In this document: positions 1 to 7,845 of the stretch, piece by piece
Layout: each line of letters opens with the position of its first letter
How positions within the stretch are numbered: the stretch's first letter is position 1
From: an uncultured Opitutia bacterium
GTDB taxonomy: Bacteria; Verrucomicrobiota; Verrucomicrobiia; Opitutales; Coraliomargaritaceae
Direction of reading: 5' to 3'
NCBI GenBank assembly: GCA_937136395.1
Contig: CAKZOI010000071.1
Span: 96,239-160,238, forward strand
Length of the DNA: 64,000 bases
Program-made: the position numbers and the translations under genes
The notes under the pieces: model-generated
The model's input: only the letters and a program-made list of their open reading frames with translations
What the model was told of the DNA's origin: nothing
Databases searched by the model: none

Positions 1-1773
1 GCGGATTTGGGGATTCACGGCGTGCGCGAGGATATTCAGACGCCTCATTTAGATGCGATGGCGCGTGATGGCGTGGTTTTTACCTCTGGTTATATCACGG
101 CTCCGCAGTGCATTCCTTCTAGGGCCGGCATCATTTCAGGGAGTTATCAACAGAGTTTTGGTGTGGATGATAATCGTTTTTCTCCGATGCCAGAAGCCGT
201 GCTGACCGTTCCTGAACGTCTACAAAAGGCAGGCTACACTACAGGTATGGTGGGTAAATGGCATCTTGATCCCAACGTCGCTTCTGAAGAATGGCTGGCG
301 GGCAATACTTACCAAGGCAAGTCGATGCCTCCGCAAAACGAGCGCCGCATCCCGCTTGAAGATTTGCTGCCATTCAAGACTGGAAGTCAGGGTTTCGATG
401 AATTTTTTGAAGGTTATATTTATAATTATTGGGCGAATTTTGATGTCGACGGAGATTCTCTGAAACCTACAGGGCAGCACGTGCGCACAGAAGAAGTGGA
501 TCGGCTGGATATTCAGACTGAGGCAGCGATGGCCTTTATCGACCGTAATCATGGTGATCCTTTCTTTCTTTATCTTTCGTATTTCGCGCCGCACGTGCCA
601 CTAGAGTCGACGGAGAAGTATTTAAGTCGTTTTTCCGGAGAGATGCCTGAGCGCCGCCGTTATGCATTGGCAATGATTGCCGCGATAGATGATGGTGTCG
701 GTCGCATCCGTGAGCAGCTCCGAGAGTTCGGTGAGTTGGACAATACTCTAATTTTCTTCATAGGTGATAATGGTGCGCCACTGAAATTCACCATGGAAGA
801 TCTTCCATTAAGTTTCAAAGGCGGCGCTTGGGACGGCTCGATGAACACTCCTCTGAATGGTGAAAAGGGGATGTTAGCCGAAGGCGGTATTCGTGTTCCA
901 TATATTTTGTCTTGGCCGAAGCGGGTTGCCCCGGGGCAGGTATTGGATGTTCCAGTGAGTTCGTTGGATGTTGGCACGACCGTTGTCGAACTGGCGGGGC
1001 TTCCGCACGATGAAGCGCTACATGGTGAAAACATCTTGGACTTAATGGAGGACCCGGTGGCTGCGAATCAACGTCCAATCTTTTGGCGGTTTTGGGGACA
1101 AGCGGCGATTCGTCTAGGTGACTGGAAATATTTGAGAGCGGGCGACCATGAGTTTCTCTTCAATTTGACGGATGATATTGCTGAGCAAAACAATTTGATC
1201 GCCACTAGAGTGGAGAAGGCAAATGAACTTCGCGCCCTTTGGGCGCGGTGGAATGCGCCACTCCAGCGTCCATTTCAGGGCGCGACTGGTGTTCTCAACG
1301 ATCAAGAACAGAGGTTCTATTCGTTCTACTTTGGAGTCGACACCGGTTTGGAAGTGAAAGCAAAGCACGTCTCAAAAGTCGACGATTGGATCGCTCGCAA
1401 CGCCACGCTTCGAACGGATGATCAAGGGCTCTACTTGAGTGATTTTCATCGCAAAGCATCGAAGGCGTTTATCACAGTGAACCATCTCTCGATCGGGCTG
1501 GAGGCGATGCTGCGTCTGCACTTAAGCGCGAGTGAAGCAGGCGTCGGTCGGGTCGAGATCCGCTATCGATCGGAGTCGCTATTCGCTCCAGACAGTTATG
1601 TAGATTTTGATTTGCCTGCTGGCGAGAACACGGTCGCGGTAACACTTCCCATTAAGCCTGGGCAGATACTGGAGCATCTGCGTCTTGTGCTGCCTTATGC
1701 ACAGCAATCTATACGCATTCGCTCGATCGATATCTTCTCAGATGGAAGCGTTCTCCATCTTTGGGAATTTTAA
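1..1773 (+). CDS. Sulfatase (family S1), 5' end cut by window edge
   Basis: This is a formylglycine-dependent sulfatase that would hydrolyse sulfate esters, probably on a polysaccharide. The reading frame is open from base 1, and the first visible residues already match the usual sulfatase N-terminus (ADLGIHG, then TPHLDAMARDGVVFTSGY). The TTG at base 7 is therefore not the true start, and the gene begins outside the window. The C-x-P-S-R maturation motif is seen as CIPSR with its cysteine at visible residue 37. A metal-site GDNGAP motif lies near residue 258. After the catalytic domain the last ~110 residues look like an added beta-rich domain ending in HLWEF. The signal peptide is not visible. 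A maturing enzyme (FGE) is not present in this window. Confidence 0.93.
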   Translation, partial: ADLGIHGVREDIQTPHLDAMARDGVVFTSGYITAPQCIPSRAGIISGSYQQSFGVDDNRFSPMPEAVLTVPERLQKAGYTTGMVGKWHLDPNVASEEWLAGNTYQGKSMPPQNERRIPLEDLLPFKTGSQGFDEFFEGYIYNYWANFDVDGDSLKPTGQHVRTEEVDRLDIQTEAAMAFIDRNHGDPFFLYLSYFAPHVPLESTEKYLSRFSGEMPERRRYALAMIAAIDDGVGRIREQLREFGELDNTLIFFIGDNGAPLKFTMEDLPLSFKGGAWDGSMNTPLNGEKGMLAEGGIRVPYILSWPKRVAPGQVLDVPVSSLDVGTTVVELAGLPHDEALHGENILDLMEDPVAANQRPIFWRFWGQAAIRLGDWKYLRAGDHEFLFNLTDDIAEQNNLIATRVEKANELRALWARWNAPLQRPFQGATGVLNDQEQRFYSFYFGVDTGLEVKAKHVSKVDDWIARNATLRTDDQGLYLSDFHRKASKAFITVNHLSIGLEAMLRLHLSASEAGVGRVEIRYRSESLFAPDSYVDFDLPAGENTVAVTLPIKPGQILEHLRLVLPYAQQSIRIRSIDIFSDGSVLHLWEF

Positions 1774-1840
1774 ACTCAAACGCTGCAAATACGTTTTGAG
1801 ACAAGGTGAAAGCTTTCAACGTGAGTGCTCGCTTACACTT

Positions 1841-1980
1841 ATACCATTTCGACTATTGTTTGATCCGGTAGCGCAGGCGTGTCTCACGCCGCACGAAAGT
1901 TTGTTGCGTCTCGCAAGTGTCGATGCGCACCGGGGACGGTGCTGCGCTACCCTGTAAGTGAGCCGATCCATCTTTTTTGA
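1841..1980 (+). repeat. Cloverleaf-type intergenic repeat, copy A
   Basis: This is the cleanest copy of a dispersed repeat. A 9-bp outer stem (1867-1875 with 1943-1951) closes three hairpins: 1876-1881/1885-1890 with loop TCT, 1904-1908/1912-1916 with loop TCT, and 1927-1932/1937-1942 with loop GGGA. The ends carry the conserved words ATACCATTTC on the left and GAGCCGATCCATC on the right. Related copies lie at 4823, 7557, 9184 and 41745. No protein is supported here. Confidence 0.85.
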
Positions 1981-1987
1981 AAAGCTA

Positions 1988-4798
1988 TCAATCGAGTTTG
2001 AGTTGGAAGTCGTCGAAAAGTGCAGTTGCTGAAGACCAAGTCGTCATGCCGAAAGAGCTGCCTGCGGGGATGCTTTCACCTAAGTTAAAATCTGTGGCGA
2101 CGTAGTAGTCGCTTCCGTCAGGATTAAGGATGCGTAAATCAACAAGTGGGCTACCTGCTTGGCCACTCACTTTGACGGTGAAGTAATCAGTAGGCGCAGT
2201 CGAGTGACCGTTCGGGTAGTTGGCAAGATTCTCTACATTGATGATCCAGCTGGATGTCGTGGTGCCATTGTTACTGATTTTGCGCAGACGGACGTCTTTG
2301 TTTAAGCCGCCACTTGTGGATCGACCGTCCGCGAGCAAAAACTGCCAAAAGCGATATTCACCATCTGCTTCTTCTTCGATGCCAAAGGCGATACCCGCAC
2401 CGACACCAGGGTTTGTGAAGCCGACTTGTATGCTGACGGTAAATGTTTGGCTTGTTGCTAAATCGACGGATTGATATTCAGCCATAGGGTTGCTTCCTCC
2501 CGGCGCACTGACGCGATTTGAGCTGATTACGAAATCGGCTGAAGAGCTACCAAAGATCCGTGTCGCCCAATTGGCTGTTGTATTCAAATCACCATTACTC
2601 GCTGTGAAAGGATCAATGATTGTTGTTGCGGTTCCAGGAAGTGGAGTGTGGCGCACTGTGCGACGAGTGATTTCGGCAGGGTCGCTGTTGTAGTCATCCG
2701 TATGCATGCGCCAGCTTTCGAGCTCATTAAGGAGATGGGCTTTGATAGTATCGTAGCTCGGATCATTCGCTAGATTGACTGTGCACCAAAGGTCGGCATC
2801 CAGATCGTAGAGTTCTTCTTCGGGCAGATCGCCTTCGACGAGTTGACGAAGAAGCTCGCGCTGTGGTGTATTCGTGGCAGCCACAGTCGCATCGTAGCTG
2901 CGATTATACCATGGGCCTGCGCTCGTGAATTGATCTGCATTCAGTGCCTGACCGGGTGCCGCAAGGGTGGCTCCGGATACTTGGCGAATATTTTGGACGT
3001 AATAGTATCGGCCATTAGTCACAGCACGGGCGTCGTATTTCTCATGGGTAGCGGTGAGAATGGTGTCTCGGTTCGCAAAGCCAGAATCACCTGCTAGAAT
3101 AGGCAGCAATGATTTACCTTTCAGAGAGGGCATTTGCGGGATACCTGCAAAGTCAAGGAAGGTGGGCATGAGGTCGAGGTGGCTGACTGGAGCCGAAATC
3201 GTGCGCTTACCCATCACGACGGGGCCATCGATAAGTAGGGGCACGTGTAGTCCGTAAATGCTCTGTTTGACTCGGGCGAGTCCGTTGCCGTGATCACTGG
3301 TGTAAACGATGAGTGTTTCGCCGTCGATGCCGTTGGCTACGAGGGCCGCTTGAGCCGCCGCATAGTGTCCATCGATGATCTCGATAGCTCCGTAGTAGTC
3401 GGCGAAGTCTTGGCGCACGCCAGGCACATCAGGGAAGCTGGCTGGCACCACGATGTTATTTGGATCGACATTCGTGACACCGCCATCGCCGATCAGGCCG
3501 CCGCTAGGGTTCCATACATCATTATCGATGGCAATATTGCGAAAAGGCAGGTGCGGTGCCGCGACGTTCAGACATAAGAAAAAAGGACGGTCGCCGGCAT
3601 TGATCACAGTTTGGTTGACGTAAGACGTGACGTCACTGGGAACCCGTGGATACGAAACGCCTGCCCCATAACCTTTGTCGTATTGAAATTTACGAATGGG
3701 TTGCACGTGTGTTTTTGACGATATAGCGGTATACCAGCCGCGGTCGTTGAACACTTCTATTAATGTGGGTAAGTCCTCGTGCACGCCGCCTCGAGTCAGA
3801 TCGGAGGGATCTCCTACTAGTGGGAAATTGGTGCCATAATTCGAAACATTTCGATGTGCGCTGTTTTCGTGAGGATAGGTGCCGGTAAAGAGCGCCATCT
3901 TACTCGGGCTACAGACAGGAGAGAGGGCGAAGGCGCGAGTGAAATTCACGCCAGTTGTGGCGAGTGTATCAATGTTGGGCGTGTCGAGACCAACGGTGCC
4001 TAGCACGCCAAGGTCGGGGCTCTGATCTTCAGTGAGAAAAAAGAGAATGTTGCGGACCGGCTCTACCGGTGATGTGCCTAGGGCGAACTCGGTGCCGTCG
4101 TCGACGGCGTCTCGGTCGAAGTTTGTGGAGGTATCGATATGGGAGAGGCTTGTATAAGCGTCCGTGTCGCTTGCGAGTAGACACCATTGCTCCCAGTCGT
4201 CGGGTAGGGTATCGTTATCACTATCTGTCCATGCGAGCGGATCGAGGCCGAGTGTGAACTCGATATCGTCGGGCACTTTATCGCCATCGGTATCCCAAAG
4301 CGTGGGATCGGTGCCAAGTTCGTGCTCTTCGCGGTTGGTGAGGGCATCGGTATCCGAGTTGAGCGAGCGCTCGACTTGGAGGCGATAGAATGTCTTGTTG
4401 CCAGTGCTTTCTGTGTGGGAGTTGTTATCGTCTTTGCCGACGTAGCTGCTGGCTTCGCGCTGCCAATCATCTAGGTCGCTGCTCTTCCAGATTCGGTAGC
4501 GAAGGCCGAGCGATTGGCTCCAGTTGAAGCTGAGCTCGGTTGAGTCGACCGTGAACTCTTCGAGGCGTAGTCGTGAGTTGCCATCGTTCGGATTGTTCCA
4601 AGCAAGCCCTTCACTTTGGTTGTTATCACCATCGCCGTCATCGTCGGCTAAGAGGTTTGCGGCAGCAGCTGGGTAGAGTGACTCCCATACGTCGCTTATG
4701 CCGTTACCGTTTTGGTCGAGTGCAAAGGCGTTGGCGCTGAATCCGCAAAGAAGGCAGATTTTTGTGAGCTGACGTAGCGGTGAGTTATTGTGGTGCAT
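1988..4798 (-). CDS. Secreted sulfatase with TSP3 repeats and C-terminal beta-sandwich
   Basis: This is a predicted exported sulfatase of 936 residues. I start it at the ATG whose first base is 4798 (MHHNNSPLRQ), because that gives a signal peptide ending near SANAFA. The longer frame to 4867 would read into repeat copy B. In order it has a TSP3-type calcium repeat (DQNGNGISD, about 27-50), a short W/FYR domain, more TSP3 repeats (DTDGDKVPDD), a sulfatase domain (about 245-680) and a concanavalin-like C-terminal domain. The maturation motif reads CSPSK with cysteine at residue 296, so the usual arginine is replaced by lysine. The phosphatase-fold metal site is seen in YTSDHGNG. Activity is inferred; the variant motif makes the exact class uncertain. 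Confidence 0.88.
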   Translation of the reverse strand: MHHNNSPLRQLTKICLLCGFSANAFALDQNGNGISDVWESLYPAAAANLLADDDGDGDNNQSEGLAWNNPNDGNSRLRLEEFTVDSTELSFNWSQSLGLRYRIWKSSDLDDWQREASSYVGKDDNNSHTESTGNKTFYRLQVERSLNSDTDALTNREEHELGTDPTLWDTDGDKVPDDIEFTLGLDPLAWTDSDNDTLPDDWEQWCLLASDTDAYTSLSHIDTSTNFDRDAVDDGTEFALGTSPVEPVRNILFFLTEDQSPDLGVLGTVGLDTPNIDTLATTGVNFTRAFALSPVCSPSKMALFTGTYPHENSAHRNVSNYGTNFPLVGDPSDLTRGGVHEDLPTLIEVFNDRGWYTAISSKTHVQPIRKFQYDKGYGAGVSYPRVPSDVTSYVNQTVINAGDRPFFLCLNVAAPHLPFRNIAIDNDVWNPSGGLIGDGGVTNVDPNNIVVPASFPDVPGVRQDFADYYGAIEIIDGHYAAAQAALVANGIDGETLIVYTSDHGNGLARVKQSIYGLHVPLLIDGPVVMGKRTISAPVSHLDLMPTFLDFAGIPQMPSLKGKSLLPILAGDSGFANRDTILTATHEKYDARAVTNGRYYYVQNIRQVSGATLAAPGQALNADQFTSAGPWYNRSYDATVAATNTPQRELLRQLVEGDLPEEELYDLDADLWCTVNLANDPSYDTIKAHLLNELESWRMHTDDYNSDPAEITRRTVRHTPLPGTATTIIDPFTASNGDLNTTANWATRIFGSSSADFVISSNRVSAPGGSNPMAEYQSVDLATSQTFTVSIQVGFTNPGVGAGIAFGIEEEADGEYRFWQFLLADGRSTSGGLNKDVRLRKISNNGTTTSSWIINVENLANYPNGHSTAPTDYFTVKVSGQAGSPLVDLRILNPDGSDYYVATDFNLGESIPAGSSFGMTTWSSATALFDDFQLKLD

Positions 4799-4822
4799 GG
4801 GCTCTGTAAGATGGGTGATACT

Positions 4823-4965
4823 TTTTCGAAAAAGATGGATCGGTTCACTTACAAGGTAGCGCGGCATCGTCCCCGGTGCGCATCGACGCTTGCGAGGCGC
4901 AACAAACCTTCGTGCGGCGTGAGACAGGTCTGCGCTACTGGATCAAACAATACTAGAAATGGTAT
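4823..4965 (-). repeat. Cloverleaf-type intergenic repeat, copy B
   Basis: This is the same element as copy A in opposite orientation, nearly full length. The hairpin TTGCGcctCGCAA is kept on the minus strand. It lies just upstream of the sulfatase, so a naive start call at 4867 would place repeat-encoded residues at the protein N-terminus. Confidence 0.85.
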
Positions 4966-5137
4966 GATGCTGTTTTCCTAAATGGTTCATCTTAAGCTCC
5001 TATACCCCGAAACAGAGTTTCGAGGCCACGAATCAAGCCAGTATTTAGATCAATGACTCTTCGGATCAGTATGAGTTACGTCAATTGTGGTGAAGGCATG
5101 AACCTCTAGCGTAGATGGTTTGTTCTCCCTCAGGGTA

Positions 5138-5172
5138 ATAAAAAGCCCGCCGTGCGAACACGACGGGCTTGA
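5138..5172 (-). terminator. Rho-independent terminator of the first PEP-CTERM gene
   Basis: On the minus strand a 12-bp GC-rich stem (5143-5154 with 5159-5170, one mismatch, loop of four) is followed by a U run (A run on the plus strand at 5139-5144). It lies 22 bases after the stop codon of the PEP-CTERM gene. The same stem occurs after the next paralog and at 7249. Confidence 0.9.
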
Positions 5173-5193
5173 AAAATTAAAACTGCAAAAGTC

Positions 5194-5805
5194 TTATCGA
5201 CGGCGGCGAAGCATCACGCTGCTGAGGGCGAAAAGGCCGCCAATGAGTGCGTATGCGGAAGGTTCTGGGACTACAGTGTTATCTGAAAGACGAATATAAT
5301 CGACTTCAAAAATGTTATCTTGAGTTTGAGAGTTACTGTTTGCTGACGCACCACCGATTGGGTCGAGTCGTAGGTTAACAATGTTCGCAGAACCCAAACT
5401 GCTGATGTCTACGGTTACCAAGAAGAAGCCACTTCCTTCATCAGTTGCGCTGAAGGAACCAGCTGCGCTGATGGTTTGCCCTGCAGCACTTACAGCGAGT
5501 CCTATAGGGTTGAATGCGCTGACTACGGTGCTACCAGGCGCTTCTTCCGTTTCACGAACTAAGAATTCCAGTGTCGTCCATGTCCCTGTGGTCGAAGCGT
5601 TGAGCCCAGTGAAAGTTAGCTGAGGATCATTTGTGCTTGCTGTGCCTGTAAGAAAGCCGCCAGAGGTCGTTAAACCGCTTATGTTGTTTGCGACGCTCCA
5701 TCCTTCTGTATCTGCGTCAGCATTGAAGTTGAACTCAGAGATTACCGCTGCACTGGCCACTTGCACGGCTAGGAGTGAAGATAAGAGGTAGGTTAATTTT
5801 TTCAT
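5194..5805 (-). CDS. PEP-CTERM surface protein
   Basis: This is a 203-residue exported protein predicted to be sorted by an exosortase. It has an N-terminal signal peptide (MKKLTYLLSSLLAVQVASA) and a C-terminal sorting signal made of VPEPSAYALIGG, a hydrophobic stretch and an RRRR tail. The ectodomain (about 20-175) has the pattern FNFNADADTEGW ... DPQLTF ... LRLDPIGGASAN. The same pattern occurs twice in the large protease at 9631-13578, so it is probably a beta-sandwich, perhaps carbohydrate-binding. It is a tandem paralog of the next gene by sorting signal, upstream region and terminator. The substrate or ligand is unknown and no exosortase gene is in the window. Confidence 0.9.
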   Translation of the reverse strand: MKKLTYLLSSLLAVQVASAAVISEFNFNADADTEGWSVANNISGLTTSGGFLTGTASTNDPQLTFTGLNASTTGTWTTLEFLVRETEEAPGSTVVSAFNPIGLAVSAAGQTISAAGSFSATDEGSGFFLVTVDISSLGSANIVNLRLDPIGGASANSNSQTQDNIFEVDYIRLSDNTVVPEPSAYALIGGLFALSSVMLRRRR

Positions 5806-6232
5806 GTTAAATATTGTGGTCTTTGGATAGAGTAAATATTAGGAAATGATTCTTAGTAACTTTGTCAACCCTGGAGGTAGTATTGGTTAATGTTAAGGCA
5901 TATGACTGGCAGTTATCACTGAATTTTGTTTGTAATCTAGTTTTTGCGAGTCAGTTGAGGGCACAATTGCCTTTTTAACTAAAAGTTATCAAAACTCGGT
6001 TTAATGCGCATAGGGAGCGGGAGCGTTTTGGATTAAAGTGCTAGGGTTTGTCATCATTTGCCGGCGATTTATGCATCTAATGGCTGATTCTGCTGGGCAA
6101 TATTCATGTTTACATGGGGCTGAATAACTCCGCGAGTGCTCGAATACTCGCGAAAATGACAGCGCGTTTCACTCTAGTGCTTAATTACGATAATAATGAT
6201 TTTGCAGGATGATCTCAGTAATCGACAAAAGC
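5806..6232. other. Duplicated upstream region of the PEP-CTERM genes
   Basis: No gene is visible. Blocks at about 5938-6050 resemble 7125-7240 (TTTTTGCGAG, then GGGCACAATTG/GGGCACGATTG, then a TATCAA word), which lie upstream of the second PEP-CTERM gene. The two PEP-CTERM units therefore appear duplicated together with their 5' regions, which presumably contain the minus-strand promoters. Confidence 0.6.
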
Positions 6233-6270
6233 AAAAAAAAAGCCCGTCGTGCGAACACGACGGGCTTGAA
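6233..6270 (-). terminator. Rho-independent terminator of the second PEP-CTERM gene
   Basis: A perfect 12-bp stem (6240-6251 with 6256-6267, loop CGAA) is followed on the minus strand by a run of U. It is nearly identical to the terminator at 5138. Confidence 0.92.
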
Positions 6271-6290
6271 AAATTAAAACTGCAGAAGTC

Positions 6291-6995
6291 TTATCGACGG
6301 CGGCGAACCATCACCCATGAGAGAGCGAGGAAACCGCCGATGAGTGCGTATGCAGAAGGCTCTGGGACTACAGTGCCCTCGAGGCGAATTGCAGCAACTT
6401 GGAAGTTGTCGTTAAGTGCATCGTCAGCAGCTGCATCGTAGAAAAGGAAACGAAGTTCTCCAGTGCCTCCTGTATTCCAGGCAACTGTTGAATCAGTCGC
6501 AGTTAGGCCTGCGTCTGAAAGATCGATGCTGTAAGTTGAGAGTGGGTTTGCTCCACTTTGAGTAGAGATAAGCTCGGCACCCACGATTTGAGCTGTGCCG
6601 CCTGTATCACGATATCCGAATTGGAAGGTTGCATCCGCTTCATTATTCGCACGGATCACAACCTGAGCGGATGTGATGGTGTAAGTGAAGCCAGTTGCGG
6701 CTAAACCAAGATCCAGATCGAATCTTGAGGTAGACCCAAAGGTGGATGTGTTAATTAAGTTAGCATTTGTTGCGGCTGTGCCAGTTCCGTCGTAGTTCCA
6801 GCTGTTGATTGCAGAGATGGCATTCACAGCGTCATCAAAAGTAACTGCATTGTTAATGATACTGAATTGGCTATCATTGCTTGCGTAAGTAGAGACTGCG
6901 CCAGAGCCGTCAAGGTCGAACTCTACAAGTGTGACAGCGCTTGCTGTGTATGTCATTGCAACTACAAGAGCTACTGTGATGAGTTGTGTTTTCAT
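6291..6995 (-). CDS. PEP-CTERM surface protein, paralog
   Basis: This is a 234-residue exported protein with a signal peptide (MKTQLITVALVVAMTYTASA) and the exosortase sorting tail VPEPSAYALIGG, hydrophobic segment, RRRR. The sorting tail is nearly identical to that of the neighbour at 5194, but the ectodomain (about 21-205) has diverged strongly and shows only general beta-strand patterns, such as FDLDGSGAVSTY and LRFLFYDAAADD. It has its own upstream region and terminator, so it is probably a monocistronic unit. Its role on the cell surface or in exopolysaccharide is unknown. Confidence 0.88.
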   Translation of the reverse strand: MKTQLITVALVVAMTYTASAVTLVEFDLDGSGAVSTYASNDSQFSIINNAVTFDDAVNAISAINSWNYDGTGTAATNANLINTSTFGSTSRFDLDLGLAATGFTYTITSAQVVIRANNEADATFQFGYRDTGGTAQIVGAELISTQSGANPLSTYSIDLSDAGLTATDSTVAWNTGGTGELRFLFYDAAADDALNDNFQVAAIRLEGTVVPEPSAYALIGGFLALSWVMVRRRR

Positions 6996-7248
6996 GTTAG
7001 TGTACGGTGTGGGTTGAGATAAATATGGTCAATAAGAAAAGATTCTTTGCAATTTTGTCAACTCATATGGTCGAAATAATTAATCGTGTGGTAAATGATT
7101 AATTGTTCTAATCAAGTTGCGTTTTTGATTAAGTTTTTTGCGAGACCGTTGGGGGCACGATTGGCTTTAAAAAAGAAGCTATCAAGACGGAGTTTTAAGC
7201 GTCTAGCGGAGCTTTATACGTCTGAAGTGCTTGGCTTAAAAAAAAAGA
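6996..7248. other. Upstream region of the second PEP-CTERM gene
   Basis: No gene is visible. The stretch 7000-7240 is related to the region upstream of the first PEP-CTERM gene and probably carries its minus-strand promoter. An A-rich run at 7239-7247 belongs to the following terminator. Confidence 0.55.
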
Positions 7249-7278
7249 GAAGCCCGTCGTGTAAACACGACGGGCTTC
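7239..7278 (-). terminator. Orphan terminator of the PEP-CTERM type
   Basis: A perfect 14-bp stem (7249-7262 with 7265-7278, loop AA) has its U run on the minus strand. It has the same core as the two PEP-CTERM terminators, yet no minus-strand gene lies just upstream: 7279-7556 has no supported coding sequence. It may mark a lost third PEP-CTERM copy. Confidence 0.85.
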
Positions 7279-7556
7279 AACCCTTTTACCCCTAAAAGTA
7301 AGTTCGTGACGGTATCCATACGCCATTTAAATAGCTATACAGTTACCGATTCGTGTGCATTTGAAAGACATGAACGACGAACTACGCTTATAGAAATTGG
7401 TTAATTTTATGTATCATGCAAGTATAAAAAATAATATTTAATTATTTTACTGTAATTGGCTCGGTTCATTAAATGTAAAATTAGCTCCTCTTTAATGATC
7501 GGGCAAAATAATCTCTGGGTTCATTGAGTCAGGGCTTTAATTGAGCCGATCTTAGA
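7279..7556. other. AT-rich gene-less stretch
   Basis: The stretch is AT-rich and shows no coding sequence I can support on either strand. By position it is where a third PEP-CTERM gene would have been. Confidence 0.4.
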
Positions 7557-7800
7557 TCATTTCCAGTATTGTTTGATCTGGTAGCGCAGGCGTGTCTTGA
7601 ATGACACTACTTGAAGAGACTTTTTGCCGAACGGTCGCCTCGGCGAGGCGACCCCACCTTTTGTAAAGTCCGGAGACATGCTAAAGGTAGCGCAGGCGTG
7701 TCTCACGCCGCACGAAAGTTTGTGGTGCCTCGCAAGCGTCGATGCGCACCGGGGACGGTGCTGCGCTACCCTGTAAGTGAGCCGATCCATTATTTTTGGA
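7557..7800 (+). repeat. Cloverleaf-type repeat, copy C, with nested palindrome
   Basis: The outer words are those of copy A. The first arm is interrupted after GCAGGCGTGTC by about 110 bases that include a GC-rich palindrome (GGTCGCCTCGGCGAGGCGACC, 7635-7655). The element's own GGTAGCGCAG arm then starts again at about 7686. The cloverleaf from 7686 to 7771 is complete apart from a weak second hairpin. It lies directly upstream of the AraC-type regulator gene. Confidence 0.85.
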
Positions 7801-7845
7801 ACGAATAGAAAAAGTTACTAGCCGCTTTGTGGCCAGTATCAGTGG

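Noticed and set aside
1685..1957. Open frames in the cloverleaf repeats (also 7611-7808 and 9117-9413)
   Set aside because: They consist of repeat sequence; the same pseudo-residues recur (SHAARK, PGTVLRY) in every copy, so they are products of the repeat and not genes.
4799..4867. Longer N-terminus of the second sulfatase (start at 4867)
   Set aside because: The extra 23 residues come from repeat copy B, and the signal peptide starts at the ATG at 4798.
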